DNA of 64,000 nt from JARIHC01 sp035546975 (GTDB lineage: Bacteria > Patescibacteriota > Saccharimonadia > Saccharimonadales > UBA4665): contig DASZVS010000014.1 in NCBI GenBank assembly GCA_035546975.1, positions 1 to 64,000 of the forward strand, in the 5' to 3' direction. Each line of letters opens with the position of its first letter. The stretch's first letter is position 1. A model generated the notes under the pieces. That model was not told the DNA's origin. It searched no databases and saw nothing but the letters and a program-made list of their open reading frames with translations. This document shows positions 33,410-41,614 of this stretch, piece after piece. The translations under genes were made by a program, and so were the position numbers.

Positions 33410-34417
33410 TTAGGTCTGAGCGAGAGGAATCGATACCGTAGCTGTAGTGCCCTGGCCTTGCCGGCTCGTGATGGTAATTGTGCCGTGGTGCAGCTCGGTA
33501 ATCATTTTGGCAATGCTTAACCCCAGGCCGAACCCCTCCTGCCCGGTTTTGTTCCTCGAAGTGTTGTCACCTCTGTAGAAGCGGTCAAAAACATGCTCGA
33601 GCGTCTGTTTGCTGATCCCGCGGCCCTGGTCGCCTACTACGAGCTCAACGCGGTCATTTACTTTTCGCCCGCTGAGCGACACTACCGAACCTGAAGCGCT
33701 ATATTTAATAGCGTTATCAAGTAATATTACAAGCAATTGTGCGAGGCTAGCCTCGTCACCGCTTATTTCAGCATCAGACGGTTTGATTTCCAGTTTAATC
33801 TTTTTGTCTTCGGCAATTTTACGGACTTGTGATGCGGCATCATCCAGCAACTCGGGGACTTTTACGGCGGAAAAATGTTGTTCCAATTCGTTTGCCTCCA
33901 GGCGCGTAAGACGCAGCAGGTTGTTTATTAAGTTTTCCAGCTTTGTGGCCTCTTCCAAATTAGATGCGAGTGTACCCCGGAGCTCTTTTTTGCCATTTTT
34001 GTCATTCATAAGGGCAACTTCCGTTTCCATTTTGAGAGCTGTTAATGGCGTTCGCAGCTCATGACTTACGTCGGCGGTGAAACGCTTTTGCTGTTCATGG
34101 GCTTCCTCGATAGGCGCTAAAGTCCGCCTGGCCAACCAGTAGCTCGCCCAGCCGGCCCCCACCAAAACGATAATGTTAAAGCCGACCAACCTGAGTAGAA
34201 TGCGGTGTGCGCCGTTATCGTAATCGGCGCCTGGGCGCAGCAATGGGTCACCTTGGAACACTGGGAATTGGTTGTATATGCGTTCCGTTTCGCGGTTCAG
34301 GCCACGGTTAAGCTCGCCGGTGGCAACTTGGTAAACCACGACGCTAAATACCAGGCTGATGGCCATAACGATCGCCAGATACCATAGTGTAAGCTTAAAC
34401 GTTGCGGAACGGAACAC
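33410..34417 (-). CDS. Sensor histidine kinase
   Basis: This 335-aa protein has two membrane helices (about 9-31 and 72-94) bounding a short ~40-residue outside loop, then a HisKA domain with His119 in VSHELRTPL and an HATPase domain with the N box (LLDNAIKYSASG), G1 box (GDQGRGISK), F box (VFDRFYRGD) and G2 box (GFGLGLSIAKM). There is no distinct HAMP or PAS domain. It follows the response regulator by 3 nt, so the two form a pair. The small loop suggests sensing within or near the membrane. The signal is unknown. Confidence 0.92.
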   Translation of the reverse strand: MFRSATFKLTLWYLAIVMAISLVFSVVVYQVATGELNRGLNRETERIYNQFPVFQGDPLLRPGADYDNGAHRILLRLVGFNIIVLVGAGWASYWLARRTLAPIEEAHEQQKRFTADVSHELRTPLTALKMETEVALMNDKNGKKELRGTLASNLEEATKLENLINNLLRLTRLEANELEQHFSAVKVPELLDDAASQVRKIAEDKKIKLEIKPSDAEISGDEASLAQLLVILLDNAIKYSASGSVVSLSGRKVNDRVELVVGDQGRGISKQTLEHVFDRFYRGDNTSRNKTGQEGFGLGLSIAKMITELHHGTITITSRQGQGTTATVSIPLAQT

Positions 34418-34420
34418 GCG

Positions 34421-35098
34421 TTATTCTCCTAATTTGTAGCCAAATCCGCGCAAGGTTTGCAAAAGCGGCTTGGCTTTTGGAAATGGGCGGTCTATTTTAT
34501 TGCGTATGTAGCCGATGTAAACCTCCACGGTATTAGGAAGGATGTCGGCATCTTCGTCCCATACATGGTTGATAATCATGTCTTTGGTGATAACTTGCCC
34601 GGCATGATGCATTAGGTATTCCAGAAGCATGAACTCTTTATTTGAAAGCTTAATCGGCGTTTCGCCTCTGTGCACTTCATAATTCACCGTATTGAGCCGC
34701 AAATCATCCACTTGCAGGTCGGTACCCACTTGTTCCTTTGGCCGCCTGAGCAAAGCACGGACCCGGGCGGTCAGTTCGTCGAATGAAAAAGGCTTTACCA
34801 GGTAATCGTCCGCACCGCTGTTTAGCCCTTCTACCTTATCGCCGATGGTTCCGCGCGCCGTTAGCATAATTACTGGGGTGTTAATGCCGTCGGTGCGCAG
34901 TTTTTGACAAAGCTCGATACCGTCCATACTGCCCGGCAGCATCCGGTCTAAGACAATAACGTCATAATTCGGATCGGAGGCATAGGAAAAACCTTCATCG
35001 GCATCATGAACCATGTCAACGGCGAAGCCTTTTAGCTCCAAACCTTGTTTGACCGCGGCTGCGATCTTGGGTTCATCTTCGATTACGAGGACACGCAT
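34421..35098 (-). CDS. OmpR/PhoB-family response regulator
   Basis: This 225-aa protein has a receiver domain with phosphoacceptor Asp51 (VIVLDRMLPG), the acidic pocket IEDEP, switch Thr in MLTARGT and Lys in YLVKPFSFDEL, then a winged-helix domain with LSNKEFMLLEYLM and HVWDEDADILPNTVEVYIGYIRNKI (shown in part). It is the DNA-binding partner of the kinase downstream. TATAAT (35107-35112) ends 8 nt before the ATG, so the operon mRNA should be nearly leaderless. Targets are unknown. Confidence 0.94.
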   Translation of the reverse strand: MRVLVIEDEPKIAAAVKQGLELKGFAVDMVHDADEGFSYASDPNYDVIVLDRMLPGSMDGIELCQKLRTDGINTPVIMLTARGTIGDKVEGLNSGADDYLVKPFSFDELTARVRALLRRPKEQVGTDLQVDDLRLNTVNYEVHRGETPIKLSNKEFMLLEYLMHHAGQVITKDMIINHVWDEDADILPNTVEVYIGYIRNKIDRPFPKAKPLLQTLRGFGYKLGE

Positions 35099-35142
35099 TA
35101 CGCTCTATTATAAATCTCCTCTTGAAAAAAACCTGAAAAGAA

Positions 35143-36075
35143 TTAGCCTGTCCGCCTAAGTGATCCGAGCCGCAGCTTATCCTTGGCATGGGTGGCTAAG
35201 ACTACGAGGAATAGAAGGCACAGGAAAATTACATAACTACCCCTGTCAATAATGTTAGCTGAGAGGATATTTGCAGTTGAGACATGATGTAAATGCTGCG
35301 AGAATACCAGAAAAGCCTCGCGGAAACCGATAGCATCGGGAGTGAGCGAAACAAACAGCGCAAAGTTTGCTGCTCCGGCATACGATACGGCCTGGCTCCA
35401 GACGATATGCGGATTTACAGCCTTGAGCTCCACGAAGTATGTTATGGCGGTAAGCAAGACTTGCAAAAAGGTCAGAATGGCGAGCCGGGCCAAAAGTGGC
35501 CCATGCAGATGAAACTGGGATTCTCGCGGTTTTTTATCTCGCTTCACGAACGTGCGAATAAGGTAATAGCTGAAGCCCGCGACGGCAGCCAGGCACAGCA
35601 CCGTTTGCCACCATACAAGCGCGCCGGCAAAAAGGAACAAGGCGCTGAAAAAAGCAAACATGCCGTAGTAAATGAGCGTAGCGAGCGTGTAATCACGCAA
35701 CCTGACCTGGTGGCGCGTTTTAAGATACCCGGCCCGTACGCCAGGCCCGCTTTGTAGCGGTCCGAAGAAGTTTACAATCGATGAATAAGAAGTGAGTAAG
35801 AAGTTTTCTTTCCACTCCAAATGCTTGCTGCATAATGCCAGACACACATCATATATGAGAACGAGTAGGCCGATCATCGGTATGTTTAGGGCTACGACCG
35901 CCACAATCCACCATGGATTAGTTTTGCCTAACTGTTTTATATACTCCGGGTGCACCGCAAAGAAATGAATAAATACCGCCACTGTAAGCACAAGAATGGT
36001 GACGATGAGTATATTCTTGACGTGTTTGCGCCGTAAGAACGCACGGAAGCTTTTGAGGGCTTTGGAGGGCTTCAT
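35143..36075 (-). CDS. Flippase-like integral membrane protein (LPG synthase TM / UPF0104 type)
   Basis: 310 aa from ATG 36075, with about seven or eight membrane helices and the family layout: FFGPLQSGPGVRAGYLKTR near the middle and SLTPDAIGFREAFLVFSQ late. Related domains occur in lysylphosphatidylglycerol synthases and in lipid-linked sugar exporters. There is no soluble transferase domain, so flipping or regulation of a lipid is more likely than aminoacylation. The start is chosen because TGC-TATACT (36084-36089) ends 8 nt upstream. A second member is at 46930. Confidence 0.7.
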   Translation of the reverse strand: MKPSKALKSFRAFLRRKHVKNILIVTILVLTVAVFIHFFAVHPEYIKQLGKTNPWWIVAVVALNIPMIGLLVLIYDVCLALCSKHLEWKENFLLTSYSSIVNFFGPLQSGPGVRAGYLKTRHQVRLRDYTLATLIYYGMFAFFSALFLFAGALVWWQTVLCLAAVAGFSYYLIRTFVKRDKKPRESQFHLHGPLLARLAILTFLQVLLTAITYFVELKAVNPHIVWSQAVSYAGAANFALFVSLTPDAIGFREAFLVFSQHLHHVSTANILSANIIDRGSYVIFLCLLFLVVLATHAKDKLRLGSLRRTG

Positions 36076-36169
36076 CTCGGATAAGTATAGCACTACAAAA
36101 GCTTTCAGCCAGATACCAGCCTTGCTTGTATAATAGACCGTGATAAGCGCTCAATAGTAGAGCCGGAGC

Positions 36170-37714
36170 ATGACGAAGAAAAATATTCACCCTACTGGCA
36201 AAGTTGACCGGATCGTTACATTTCTTGGGTCGCGAAAGTTTTTCATTGGCATAATGGTAGTTTTTTTGCTGGAAGCTGCCTGGATTGCGCTGAGCGGGCG
36301 GTATCCTATGGCTTTCGATGAGGACTTCCATTTGGGTATCATCCGGCTTTATGCGCATCATATAAGCCCGTTTTGGAATTCCCATCCGGCGGGTTCTGAG
36401 GCCTACGGCGCAGTTACGCGGGATCCGTCGTATCTTTACCAATACCTAATGAGCTTCCCATACCGGCTCATTACCGCTATAACATCGAGCCAAGCTGCAC
36501 AGGTGCTGTTCCTGCGCTTTATAAGCATTGGTATGTTCGCGGCCAGTTTACCGCTTTATAGGCGGTTGCTGCTTAAAAGCGGCGCTTCACGCGCACTGGT
36601 GCAACTTAGTTTGGGAATTTTTATTTTAATTCCTATAGTCCCACTTCTCGCTGCTCAGATTAATTACGACAACTTGCTTATGCCGCTCACGGCCTTGTCA
36701 TTACTTCTCTCGGTAAACTTCGTGGAAGAATTGGAACGGTATAAACGCATCGATGTTAAGCTCCTGTTTTTGCTGGCGATCACCGGGCTTCTAACCAGTT
36801 TGGTGAAGTATGCGTTTTTGCCGATTTTGCTGGTTGAATTCGTATACGTAGCGGTGGCTGCACGGCGGGCCTATCCTTCTGCCAAAAAATTCTGGCTGAG
36901 CGTTGGATTCGGTTTGACACTGATGACCCGGCGCATACGGACAGTTCTGATGGTCCTGGTTCTATTATCTGCGACACTGTTCGTCCAGCGCTACGGCGTT
37001 AACATTGTGCGCTATCATACACCTGTTCCAGATTGCGGAGCCGTCCTGACAGTTCAACAATGCAGCGCATATCCGCCATGGAACCGCGACTATTCCCTCG
37101 CCCAGACCAAAGCTGACCGCGGCGGCACGGATAGCCCACTGGTCTTTTCAGCGGATTGGTTTTACGGCATGTGGATGCGCTCCTTCTTTGCCGTTGACGG
37201 GCCCAATACGAATTTCCAGACCCGAGGGCCGTTTATTCTTCCGGGTATCGGCGCCATAGTTTTTGCATCTGCCGGGGCGGTTATGGCAGCCGTATCGTTA
37301 AAACGGATGTTTAAACGCTATGACGGTCAGATTCTGGGTTTGTTCGTGGCGGTTACCGGCGTATATGTTTTGCTGCTTTGGGCGGATGAATATCACTCGT
37401 TTTTGCGAACTGGCCAGGCGGTCGCTATTAATGGCCGTTACTTGCTACCGGTTTTGCCGCTGCTTTTGACAGTACTGGCCTTAGGCGTGCACGTTTTCCT
37501 TAGGGCGCGCGACGGGCTTAAGCTGGCTTTTGCAACAGCGGCTGTCGTTTGCATGCTGTGGGGCGGCGGCGCGCTGACGTATATTCTCAGGAGTAACAAC
37601 GCTTGGTATTGGCCCAACCGTACCGTGCAAAATGCTAATCATGCCGTACGGCAAGTTTTAGGCCCCGTAACGCCGGGGTATCGTTCGCCGGGTGAATTTA
37701 TGGGCCGGAATTAA
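36170..37714 (+). CDS. Multi-pass membrane glycosyltransferase-like protein (GT-C type)
   Basis: This 514-aa protein has about 11-12 membrane helices. Early in the first outside loop is an acidic motif (AFDEDFHLG, about 49-57), where GT-C enzymes such as ArnT and PMT families keep catalytic Asp/Glu. The large loop near 280-330 has a Cys pair (DCGAVLTVQQCSAYPP). Such enzymes use polyprenyl-phosphate sugars, and the convergent gene at 37745 is a DPM1-like synthase of that donor type. TATAAT lies at 36129-36134. The acceptor is unknown. Confidence 0.6.
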   Translation: MTKKNIHPTGKVDRIVTFLGSRKFFIGIMVVFLLEAAWIALSGRYPMAFDEDFHLGIIRLYAHHISPFWNSHPAGSEAYGAVTRDPSYLYQYLMSFPYRLITAITSSQAAQVLFLRFISIGMFAASLPLYRRLLLKSGASRALVQLSLGIFILIPIVPLLAAQINYDNLLMPLTALSLLLSVNFVEELERYKRIDVKLLFLLAITGLLTSLVKYAFLPILLVEFVYVAVAARRAYPSAKKFWLSVGFGLTLMTRRIRTVLMVLVLLSATLFVQRYGVNIVRYHTPVPDCGAVLTVQQCSAYPPWNRDYSLAQTKADRGGTDSPLVFSADWFYGMWMRSFFAVDGPNTNFQTRGPFILPGIGAIVFASAGAVMAAVSLKRMFKRYDGQILGLFVAVTGVYVLLLWADEYHSFLRTGQAVAINGRYLLPVLPLLLTVLALGVHVFLRARDGLKLAFATAAVVCMLWGGGALTYILRSNNAWYWPNRTVQNANHAVRQVLGPVTPGYRSPGEFMGRN

Positions 37715-37744
37715 AAAACCACCCTCTGCCCCGCCTTTAAATAG

Positions 37745-38692
37745 CTATTTCTTTTCGAAGCGCTTGCGTTTGGTTTGTTCGAGGTTGTCTTCTATAAGTA
37801 CGCGGTTGATACGGATAAGATCGGCAATAATATTGAGTACCAAACATAAAAACGCCGCAATCATGAGCAGCGAGCCGATCAAAAGCGACTGGATATGGCC
37901 GCGGGTGGAACTATCGTCGAGACTGAGGGCTATGAAGCGGGCAAAGGGGATTAACCCAAGTACGAAAAGCGCACCGCCGAGCCACCCGAATATAAGATAG
38001 GGCTTGTACATAATAAAGGCTCGAATGATAGTAACGGCTGATTTGAATACGTGCTCCCAAGTTGATTTAAATAGCCGAGATTCACGGAGTTTGGGATTGG
38101 TGTCGATAATGACCGATTCCATATGCAGGCCTTTATTTCCGGCCTGAATAATAGTCTCCGTACAATAACTGAAACGCGTAATGGTATTGAGCCGAAGGAG
38201 CGATTCGCGGCTGTAGGCCCTAAAGCCACTGACGGCATCCGGCAGCTGTGTGCCGGCGGCCCTGTTAACAACCGCGCTGCCAATGCGCTGCAACAGTTTT
38301 TTGAAGCGGGAAAAATGTTCTATCGTGTGCGTTTGGCGGTCCGCGATCACAATATCAGCCTTCCCTTCCAGAATTGGCTGCACGAGGTCGGCTATCTGCT
38401 CCTGCGGGTATTGATTGTCGCCGTCGGTGTTCACAAGAATATCCGCCCCAAGTTCAAGTGCGCGCATAACGCCATCGTGAAACGAACGGCCGAGCCCTTG
38501 GTTGCTTGGATGGCGAACAAACTCTCTGACCCCGTGGGATCTGGCTACTTTAACCGTTTCATCGGTAGATCCATCGTCGATCACGAGAATCTCGATGTGG
38601 TCTATGCCGGGTATTTTCTTTGGGATAGATTCCAACACCAAAGGCAGCGTAGCCTCTTCGTTTAAGCAAGGAATTTGGACAACTAGCTTCAT
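37745..38692 (-). CDS. Polyprenyl-phosphate glycosyltransferase (DPM1/GtrB-like, family 2)
   Basis: This 315-aa protein has a GT-A domain starting VVQIPCLNEEATLPLVLESI, with VIDDGSTDET, the DGD metal site in LVNTDGDNQYP and DAVSGFRAYSRESL. Two C-terminal membrane helices (about 235-258 and 268-292) follow, as in GtrB. It would load a sugar onto polyprenyl phosphate at the inner face of the membrane. The GT-C protein at 36170 is a natural user. TATACT precedes the ATG by 17 nt. Confidence 0.87.
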   Translation of the reverse strand: MKLVVQIPCLNEEATLPLVLESIPKKIPGIDHIEILVIDDGSTDETVKVARSHGVREFVRHPSNQGLGRSFHDGVMRALELGADILVNTDGDNQYPQEQIADLVQPILEGKADIVIADRQTHTIEHFSRFKKLLQRIGSAVVNRAAGTQLPDAVSGFRAYSRESLLRLNTITRFSYCTETIIQAGNKGLHMESVIIDTNPKLRESRLFKSTWEHVFKSAVTIIRAFIMYKPYLIFGWLGGALFVLGLIPFARFIALSLDDSSTRGHIQSLLIGSLLMIAAFLCLVLNIIADLIRINRVLIEDNLEQTKRKRFEKK

Positions 38693-38740
38693 AGTCTCAA
38701 GATACTACCAGTATACCGTAAGGAGCGCCTAGGGCCGAAA

Positions 38741-39289
38741 TCACTGGGCCTCGGTTGATCCGCCCGAGTTACCTTGGGAATTGTTTTGCGTGCCACCCGG
38801 CCCGCCGAAACTTGGATTAACAAGAATACGTTCAGCGGTAGTCGATGAGGAGCTGCCGGCCGTTACGAGTACTGTATCGCCGGTTTGTATGTCGCTGTAA
38901 GGAACAGCGCTGCCGTTATCGGTTATTTGGGTAGAGCTGGTGATGCTATAGGTTTTGGTACTGCCGGAACGCTGGTCGTTAACCGTGATACTCGAACTGC
39001 TGACAGTGGTAACGCTACCGATACTGCCGTTCATGCGCCGGCCGCCGAACCCTCCGCCAAAGCCGCCTTGGCCGCTTACGAACTTGCCGGAAGTAGCAGT
39101 ACTTTTATTATGGTTCTTTTCATAGGCTGTGCCGGCATAAAAGCTTGCTACGCACAGCAAAATTGCTGCTATCACCGTAACCAGCCAGGTAACGTTGAGT
39201 GTTATTTTTCTTCGGGGCGGCTTAGCGCCGGCGCGCGCGGTAGCGGGTGCAGTATATTCTGGGTCGGTTGCAGGAGTCTCATCGGCCAT
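38741..39289 (-). CDS. Membrane-anchored DUF5666-like protein
   Basis: This 182-aa protein has a cytoplasmic N-terminus (~29 aa), a membrane helix at about 30-52, a Gly-rich linker (GQGGFGGGFGGRRM), and a small beta domain with VTTVSSSSITVNDQRSGST, then DIQTGDTVLVTAG, the pattern of DUF5666 (OB-like) repeats. The C-terminus is Gly/Ser/Asn-rich. It is the third gene of the MacB-type ABC operon, 2 nt after the ATPase, and may be its extracytoplasmic partner in place of a MacA adaptor (inference). Confidence 0.65.
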   Translation of the reverse strand: MADETPATDPEYTAPATARAGAKPPRRKITLNVTWLVTVIAAILLCVASFYAGTAYEKNHNKSTATSGKFVSGQGGFGGGFGGRRMNGSIGSVTTVSSSSITVNDQRSGSTKTYSITSSTQITDNGSAVPYSDIQTGDTVLVTAGSSSSTTAERILVNPSFGGPGGTQNNSQGNSGGSTEAQ

Positions 39290-39291
39290 TG

Positions 39292-39984
39292 TTACTTGCC
39301 TTTCTTTCCCTTCTTTTCAAGTGAGAGTTTGCCGTCTTGCAGCCGGAAAGTCTCGTCTGTCTTGCCGGCTATTTCGGAATCGTGCGTAACTACGATAATG
39401 GTCGTATTCTGGGTTTTTGCGAGATCGTGCAGTAAATCGAATATCATTTTCCCCGTTTCGCTGTCCAGGTTGCCTGTCGGTTCGTCGGCTAGAATAAGCT
39501 CAGGATGGTTAGCCAGAGCTCGAGCTATGGCAACCCGTTGTTGCTGGCCTCCGCTCAGCCGGCTAGGGTGCCGCTCCATTTGTTCAGCTTCGAGGCCTAC
39601 CTGATTCAGCAGATCAGTGGCGCGGGCTATACGCTCGGTTCGCGGCACTTTAGCGAATTCCATGGGAAGCATGACGTTTTCAAGGGCGCTTAAATTTGGT
39701 ACCAGATTGTAGCTTTGGAAAACAAAGCCGATGGTCTTGCCGCGGTAAGTCGTGAGATCATGGCCGCCAAGTTTGGATAAGTCCTTGCCGCCAACAATAA
39801 TACTGCCGCTCGTCGGTTTATCTAAAGCCCCGAGTAAGCTCAGCAGAGTTGACTTGCCTGAGCCGCTGCGGCCAACGATTGACGTGAATTGTCCATTCGG
39901 AACATCAAAGCTAACATTGTCGGTAGCAGTAACCGTGCCACCGCCGGTATCAAATTTTTTTACAAGATTCTTTACTTCTAACAT
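39292..39984 (-). CDS. ABC transporter ATPase (MacB/LolD type)
   Basis: This 230-aa protein has Walker A GRSGSGKST near 38-46, Q-loop FVFQSYNLVPNLSALENV, signature LSGGQQQRVAIARAL, Walker B LILADEPTGNLD and switch His in VVTHDSE. The ENV and LVPNLSALENV region is typical of ATPases that power FtsX-like permeases. It lies between the permease and the DUF5666 protein, with 2-nt gaps. GGAG lies before the ATG. Confidence 0.95.
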   Translation of the reverse strand: MLEVKNLVKKFDTGGGTVTATDNVSFDVPNGQFTSIVGRSGSGKSTLLSLLGALDKPTSGSIIVGGKDLSKLGGHDLTTYRGKTIGFVFQSYNLVPNLSALENVMLPMEFAKVPRTERIARATDLLNQVGLEAEQMERHPSRLSGGQQQRVAIARALANHPELILADEPTGNLDSETGKMIFDLLHDLAKTQNTTIIVVTHDSEIAGKTDETFRLQDGKLSLEKKGKKGK

Positions 39985-39986
39985 GG

Positions 39987-41414
39987 TTATACGCTCCTTA
40001 ATATTTCGGCTGGCCGGACCTTGCCGATCATGCTGGCCGCCAGTGCGCTGCCGACTACAGCTATTAGAACTGCTGCGCCAAAGCCGTCAAGCAGAATGCC
40101 CCAGCCTATTTCGGCCTTAACGTTTTTCACGCCGCGGACTGCACCGTTATTACGCAGCTCCCTACCGAAACCGCCGCCGCCTGGACCAGCACTCCCGCCA
40201 TTGTTATTGCCGCCATTAAATTGTACGGTTCTGCCTCCAGGTCCCGCTTGCGTGGTCGCCGTAGAGGTAGTGCTGTTATTTACAAGCGTGTTGGTCACGG
40301 GTTGGCCGGCAATAATACCGATCAAGAGGCCGATAATTGTGGCTACCACGGTCAATGTTAGGGCTTCTACCATAAACTCACTGATGATCCGGGCATTGGA
40401 GCCGCCGATGGCTTTGGCGACGCCGATTTCACGCTTACGCTCGCGCACTACCATAACCATAGTGAGCAGGATAATAACCGCGCCAGCGATAATGGCCCCG
40501 ACCAGACTGTAGAGTGAGACTGCTTTGACGCTGTTAAGTGGCTTAACCGTATTATCTGCCTGTTCCTCGGAGCTAACGACGTCAGCCGAGCTGCCGAGCG
40601 CACTCTTTATGGCATTCGTGGCGGTTGTTAGGTTATCTAGCGAGTCTACGTTTGCAGTAGCATTGGTTACGGTGCCGGACTGGCCGCTTAAGCGCTGCTC
40701 GGCCGGCAAGGAGAGTATGACGCTATCATTGTCACCCTGGGTGCTGCTCTTAAAAATGCCGGCAACGGTTAATGTTTGGTTATAGGCGGTAAAGGTAGAG
40801 TCTACCTTTAGGTTATTTTTACTCGCCATGGAAGAGCTAATAAGGGCATTATTTGAATCTGTGGATCCGTCGATTGTTTGGCCGCTAGTTATTTTAACTG
40901 TAGCGCCATTAAGGGTGCCCGGCGTATTAGTGCCAACAAACGAAACGGGCAGCGAGAAGTTGGTCGGTAAGCTGCCGCCGCCATTTATGAATACGCGCGG
41001 GCCACCCTGTCCTTTGCCCGAACTATTCAATGTAACGGGTGATGTAAGGCTGGTAGTGGCGCTACTGCTGTTATCCCTGCCGAAACCAAATGACGGCGTC
41101 GATGAGCCCGTGGTACTTAAACGATCGGTTAGTTCTTCGGTGACGCTTGTTACATGGGGTAATGCCTGCACCTTTTTCAGCTGGTCAGTAGTGAGCGCAT
41201 TATTCGCCTGGCTCCCGGGGTTAAAGCCAGCGGGAGAAATAGTCACATCTGTACCTATGGAGCTTTTGACATCGGTAATCTTATTCGAGACCGCCTTATT
41301 GGCGACGAGCATCGTGAAACTCAAGCCTATGCTTAAACTTAGGATAGTAATAATAGACAAAGTGCGTATGCCGTTTCGAAAGGCATTTCGTATACCACGG
41401 TTGGCTGGGTTCAT
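39987..41414 (-). CDS. ABC transporter permease (MacB/FtsX family)
   Basis: This 475-aa protein has the MacB layout: one N-terminal helix (about 16-36), a ~250-residue outside MacB_PCD domain, then three helices (about 298-325, 350-375, 445-470) with the FtsX core segment VRERKREIGVAKAIGGSNARI. A Gly/Asn-rich insert (about 395-425) sits in the outside loop between the last two helices. Such transporters move signals or lipids or peptides outward by mechanotransmission rather than by a classic channel. It is the first gene of the operon, with AAGGAAA upstream. Confidence 0.9.
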   Translation of the reverse strand: MNPANRGIRNAFRNGIRTLSIITILSLSIGLSFTMLVANKAVSNKITDVKSSIGTDVTISPAGFNPGSQANNALTTDQLKKVQALPHVTSVTEELTDRLSTTGSSTPSFGFGRDNSSSATTSLTSPVTLNSSGKGQGGPRVFINGGGSLPTNFSLPVSFVGTNTPGTLNGATVKITSGQTIDGSTDSNNALISSSMASKNNLKVDSTFTAYNQTLTVAGIFKSSTQGDNDSVILSLPAEQRLSGQSGTVTNATANVDSLDNLTTATNAIKSALGSSADVVSSEEQADNTVKPLNSVKAVSLYSLVGAIIAGAVIILLTMVMVVRERKREIGVAKAIGGSNARIISEFMVEALTLTVVATIIGLLIGIIAGQPVTNTLVNNSTTSTATTQAGPGGRTVQFNGGNNNGGSAGPGGGGFGRELRNNGAVRGVKNVKAEIGWGILLDGFGAAVLIAVVGSALAASMIGKVRPAEILRSV

Positions 41415-41614
41415 AATAATTTCCTTTTATTGAGACTGATTACATACGTAAATGCTGAGAACTGCCTTAACAATTAGCATCTTTTGGAATGGCAATCTTT
41501 TTTATCAGAAATAAGGCGTAAACTCAGCCCGTTCTCAGACAGATTCCATACGCTGTGATTTCTAAAAACATTCGCCAGGAGCCTGGAGAATGGGTATAAT
41601 GAAGCACAACCTCG
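41415..41614. other. 200-nt intergenic region between the MacB operon and the LCP gene
   Basis: It holds the divergent control regions. An 8-bp inverted repeat (CTGAGAAC at 41455-41462, GTTCTCAG at 41531-41538) spans 68 nt, and TATAAT at 41595-41600 lies 14 nt before the LCP ATG. No ORF or RNA gene was recognised here. Confidence 0.45.

Noticed and set aside
41455..41538. 8-bp inverted repeat CTGAGAAC/GTTCTCAG as a regulator site or large hairpin
   Set aside because: The arms are 68 nt apart and 8 bp long, which is expected by chance in a window of this size; kept only as a note in the intergenic entry.
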